Of a DNA stretch of 17,691 bases, positions 17,306 to 17,691 are shown piece by piece. Both the position numbers and the translations under genes were made by a program. The notes under the pieces are model-generated. The model worked only from the letters and a program-made list of their open reading frames with translations. It did no database searches and was not told the DNA's origin. Source of the DNA: an uncultured Bacteroidia bacterium (lineage in GTDB: Bacteria > Bacteroidota > Bacteroidia > Bacteroidales > UBA932); NCBI GenBank assembly GCA_902767465.1, contig CACXHM010000051.1:1-17691 (forward strand), given 5' to 3'. Position 1 is the stretch's first letter. Every line of letters begins with the position of its first letter.

Positions 17306-17343
17306 TTGTATTTTTGTCCGATAAAACTTGTATATTTGTTCGA
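17306..17343. repeat. 16-bp direct repeat, 22-bp period: candidate operator
   Basis: TTGTATTTTTGTCCGA (17306-17321) and TTGTATATTTGTTCGA (17328-17343) match at 14 of 16 positions and are separated by 6 bp. A 22-bp period is about two helical turns, the geometry favoured by AraC-family DNA-binding domains such as the one that ends HTCS regulators. The block sits about 36-73 nt upstream of the predicted susC start site and overlaps the predicted -7 element of the regulator gene. Confidence 0.6.
17331..17338 (+). promoter_or_regulatory. -7 element of the HTCS gene promoter
   Basis: TATATTTG matches the Bacteroidota TAnnTTTG consensus and lies 24 nt before the ATG at 17363. A weak GTTG (17305-17308) lies 22 bp upstream; a perfect TTTG at 17313-17316 is too close at 14 bp. 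The element lies inside the second copy of the 16-bp repeat, so a protein bound there could repress or tune the regulator's own transcription. Confidence 0.45.
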
Positions 17344-17362
17344 ATTATATTTTTTTGCCCCG

Positions 17363-17691
17363 ATGAAATGCTTTAGTAAAGAGATAATTACATTTCTGGC
17401 GCTTTTGTTTTGTTTTCCGTTTCCGTCCAGATCCATCGAGTGCCGTGTTCCACAGGGACTTGAGGCATTTTCCTTAATGAATGTGCTGGAAATCAAGCAG
17501 GATGCGATGGGCTCCATGTGGCTGAGTACAACCCGTGGCCTGTATCGTTACAATGGCCATTCCCTTGACAGGTTGAGCGATGAACTTCCCCGTCATAGCC
17601 TTTTTTACGATGGGGGACAATATCTTTTTGTAACCCGTAAAGACGTTGTCACGCGTTTCAATATCTATGATTTGAGTTCCGTGGATTACGC
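17363..17691 (+). CDS. HTCS-type hybrid sensor regulator, N-terminal part
   Basis: The frame is open from ATG 17363 to the window edge: 109 complete codons, no stop, so the gene continues outside. Residues 1-24 form a signal peptide or membrane start (MKCFSKEIITFLALLFCF). QGLEAFSLMNVLEIKQD leads into DAMGSMWLSTTRGLYRYNG (47-65), a classic Reg_prop repeat of the periplasmic beta-propeller sensor in hybrid two-component systems; YDGGQYLFVTRKDVVTRFN continues the propeller. Full-length HTCS proteins carry Y_Y_Y, histidine kinase, receiver and AraC-type DNA-binding domains, none of which is in view here. Divergent placement next to susC is typical of a PUL's own regulator, which binds a glycan fragment and activates the operon. 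A one-component or classical kinase with the same sensor is a less likely alternative. Confidence 0.85.
   Translation, partial: MKCFSKEIITFLALLFCFPFPSRSIECRVPQGLEAFSLMNVLEIKQDAMGSMWLSTTRGLYRYNGHSLDRLSDELPRHSLFYDGGQYLFVTRKDVVTRFNIYDLSSVDY

Noticed and set aside
17313..17316. TTTG as the -33 element of the HTCS promoter
   Set aside because: Spacing to TATATTTG is 14 bp, shorter than the usual 19-21 bp or so.
17296..17517. Minus-strand 73-codon frame across the divergent region
   Set aside because: It overlaps the promoters, the direct repeat and the start of the HTCS gene on the other strand, whose signal peptide and Reg_prop motif are convincing.

Overview
The window is most of a polysaccharide utilisation locus (PUL) from a member of the Bacteroidota, most likely order Bacteroidales. 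The evidence is a tandem SusC/SusD pair, a divergent hybrid two-component-system (HTCS) type sensor, several lipoproteins with fimbrillin-like (Mfa-like) and FISUMP domains, a TAnnTTTG-type -7 promoter element, and start regions that mostly lack Shine-Dalgarno sequences. Genus cannot be fixed from the sequence alone; no rRNA, tRNA, mobile element, integrase or CRISPR array was seen.

Layout. Eight genes lie head to tail on the minus strand from 17245 down to 288, with junctions between a 4-bp overlap and an 18-bp gap, so they probably form one operon: susC-like TonB-dependent transporter (17245-14051), susD-like lipoprotein (14032-12251), fimbrillin/FISUMP lipoprotein A (12232-10157), GH2 glycosidase (10160-8142), fimbrillin/FISUMP lipoprotein B (8145-6196), a lipoprotein joining a fimbrillin-like domain to a clan GH-A, GH50-like glycosidase (6180-3757), a CE15-type glucuronoyl-esterase-like lipoprotein with a Pro-Asp stalk (3754-2339), and fimbrillin/FISUMP lipoprotein C (2342-288). 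Beyond gene C lies a 48-codon, start-less copy of a FISUMP C-terminus (273-127), then a GC-rich hairpin (75-101) that may end the operon. On the plus strand at 17363 the first 109 codons of the HTCS-like regulator run off the window edge. The 117-bp divergent region between it and susC holds -7-like elements for both directions and a 16-bp direct repeat with a 22-bp period that is a good candidate operator.

How it may work. By analogy with Sus systems, surface lipoproteins (SusD-like and the three fimbrillin/FISUMP paralogues, which sit where SusE/SusF-type glycan-binding proteins would be) capture a polysaccharide. The lipid-anchored GH50-like enzyme and CE15-like esterase cut chains and remove uronate esters at the surface, SusC/SusD import oligosaccharides, and the GH2 enzyme, which has an ordinary secretion signal, finishes them in the periplasm. 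The HTCS would sense a breakdown product and activate the operon. The substrate is not determined: a uronate-ester-bearing, galactose- or glucuronate-containing polymer fits the enzymes. The least ordinary parts are the fimbrillin/glycosidase fusion, the three interleaved fimbrillin/FISUMP paralogues, the orphan 3' cassette and the two-helical-turn repeat.
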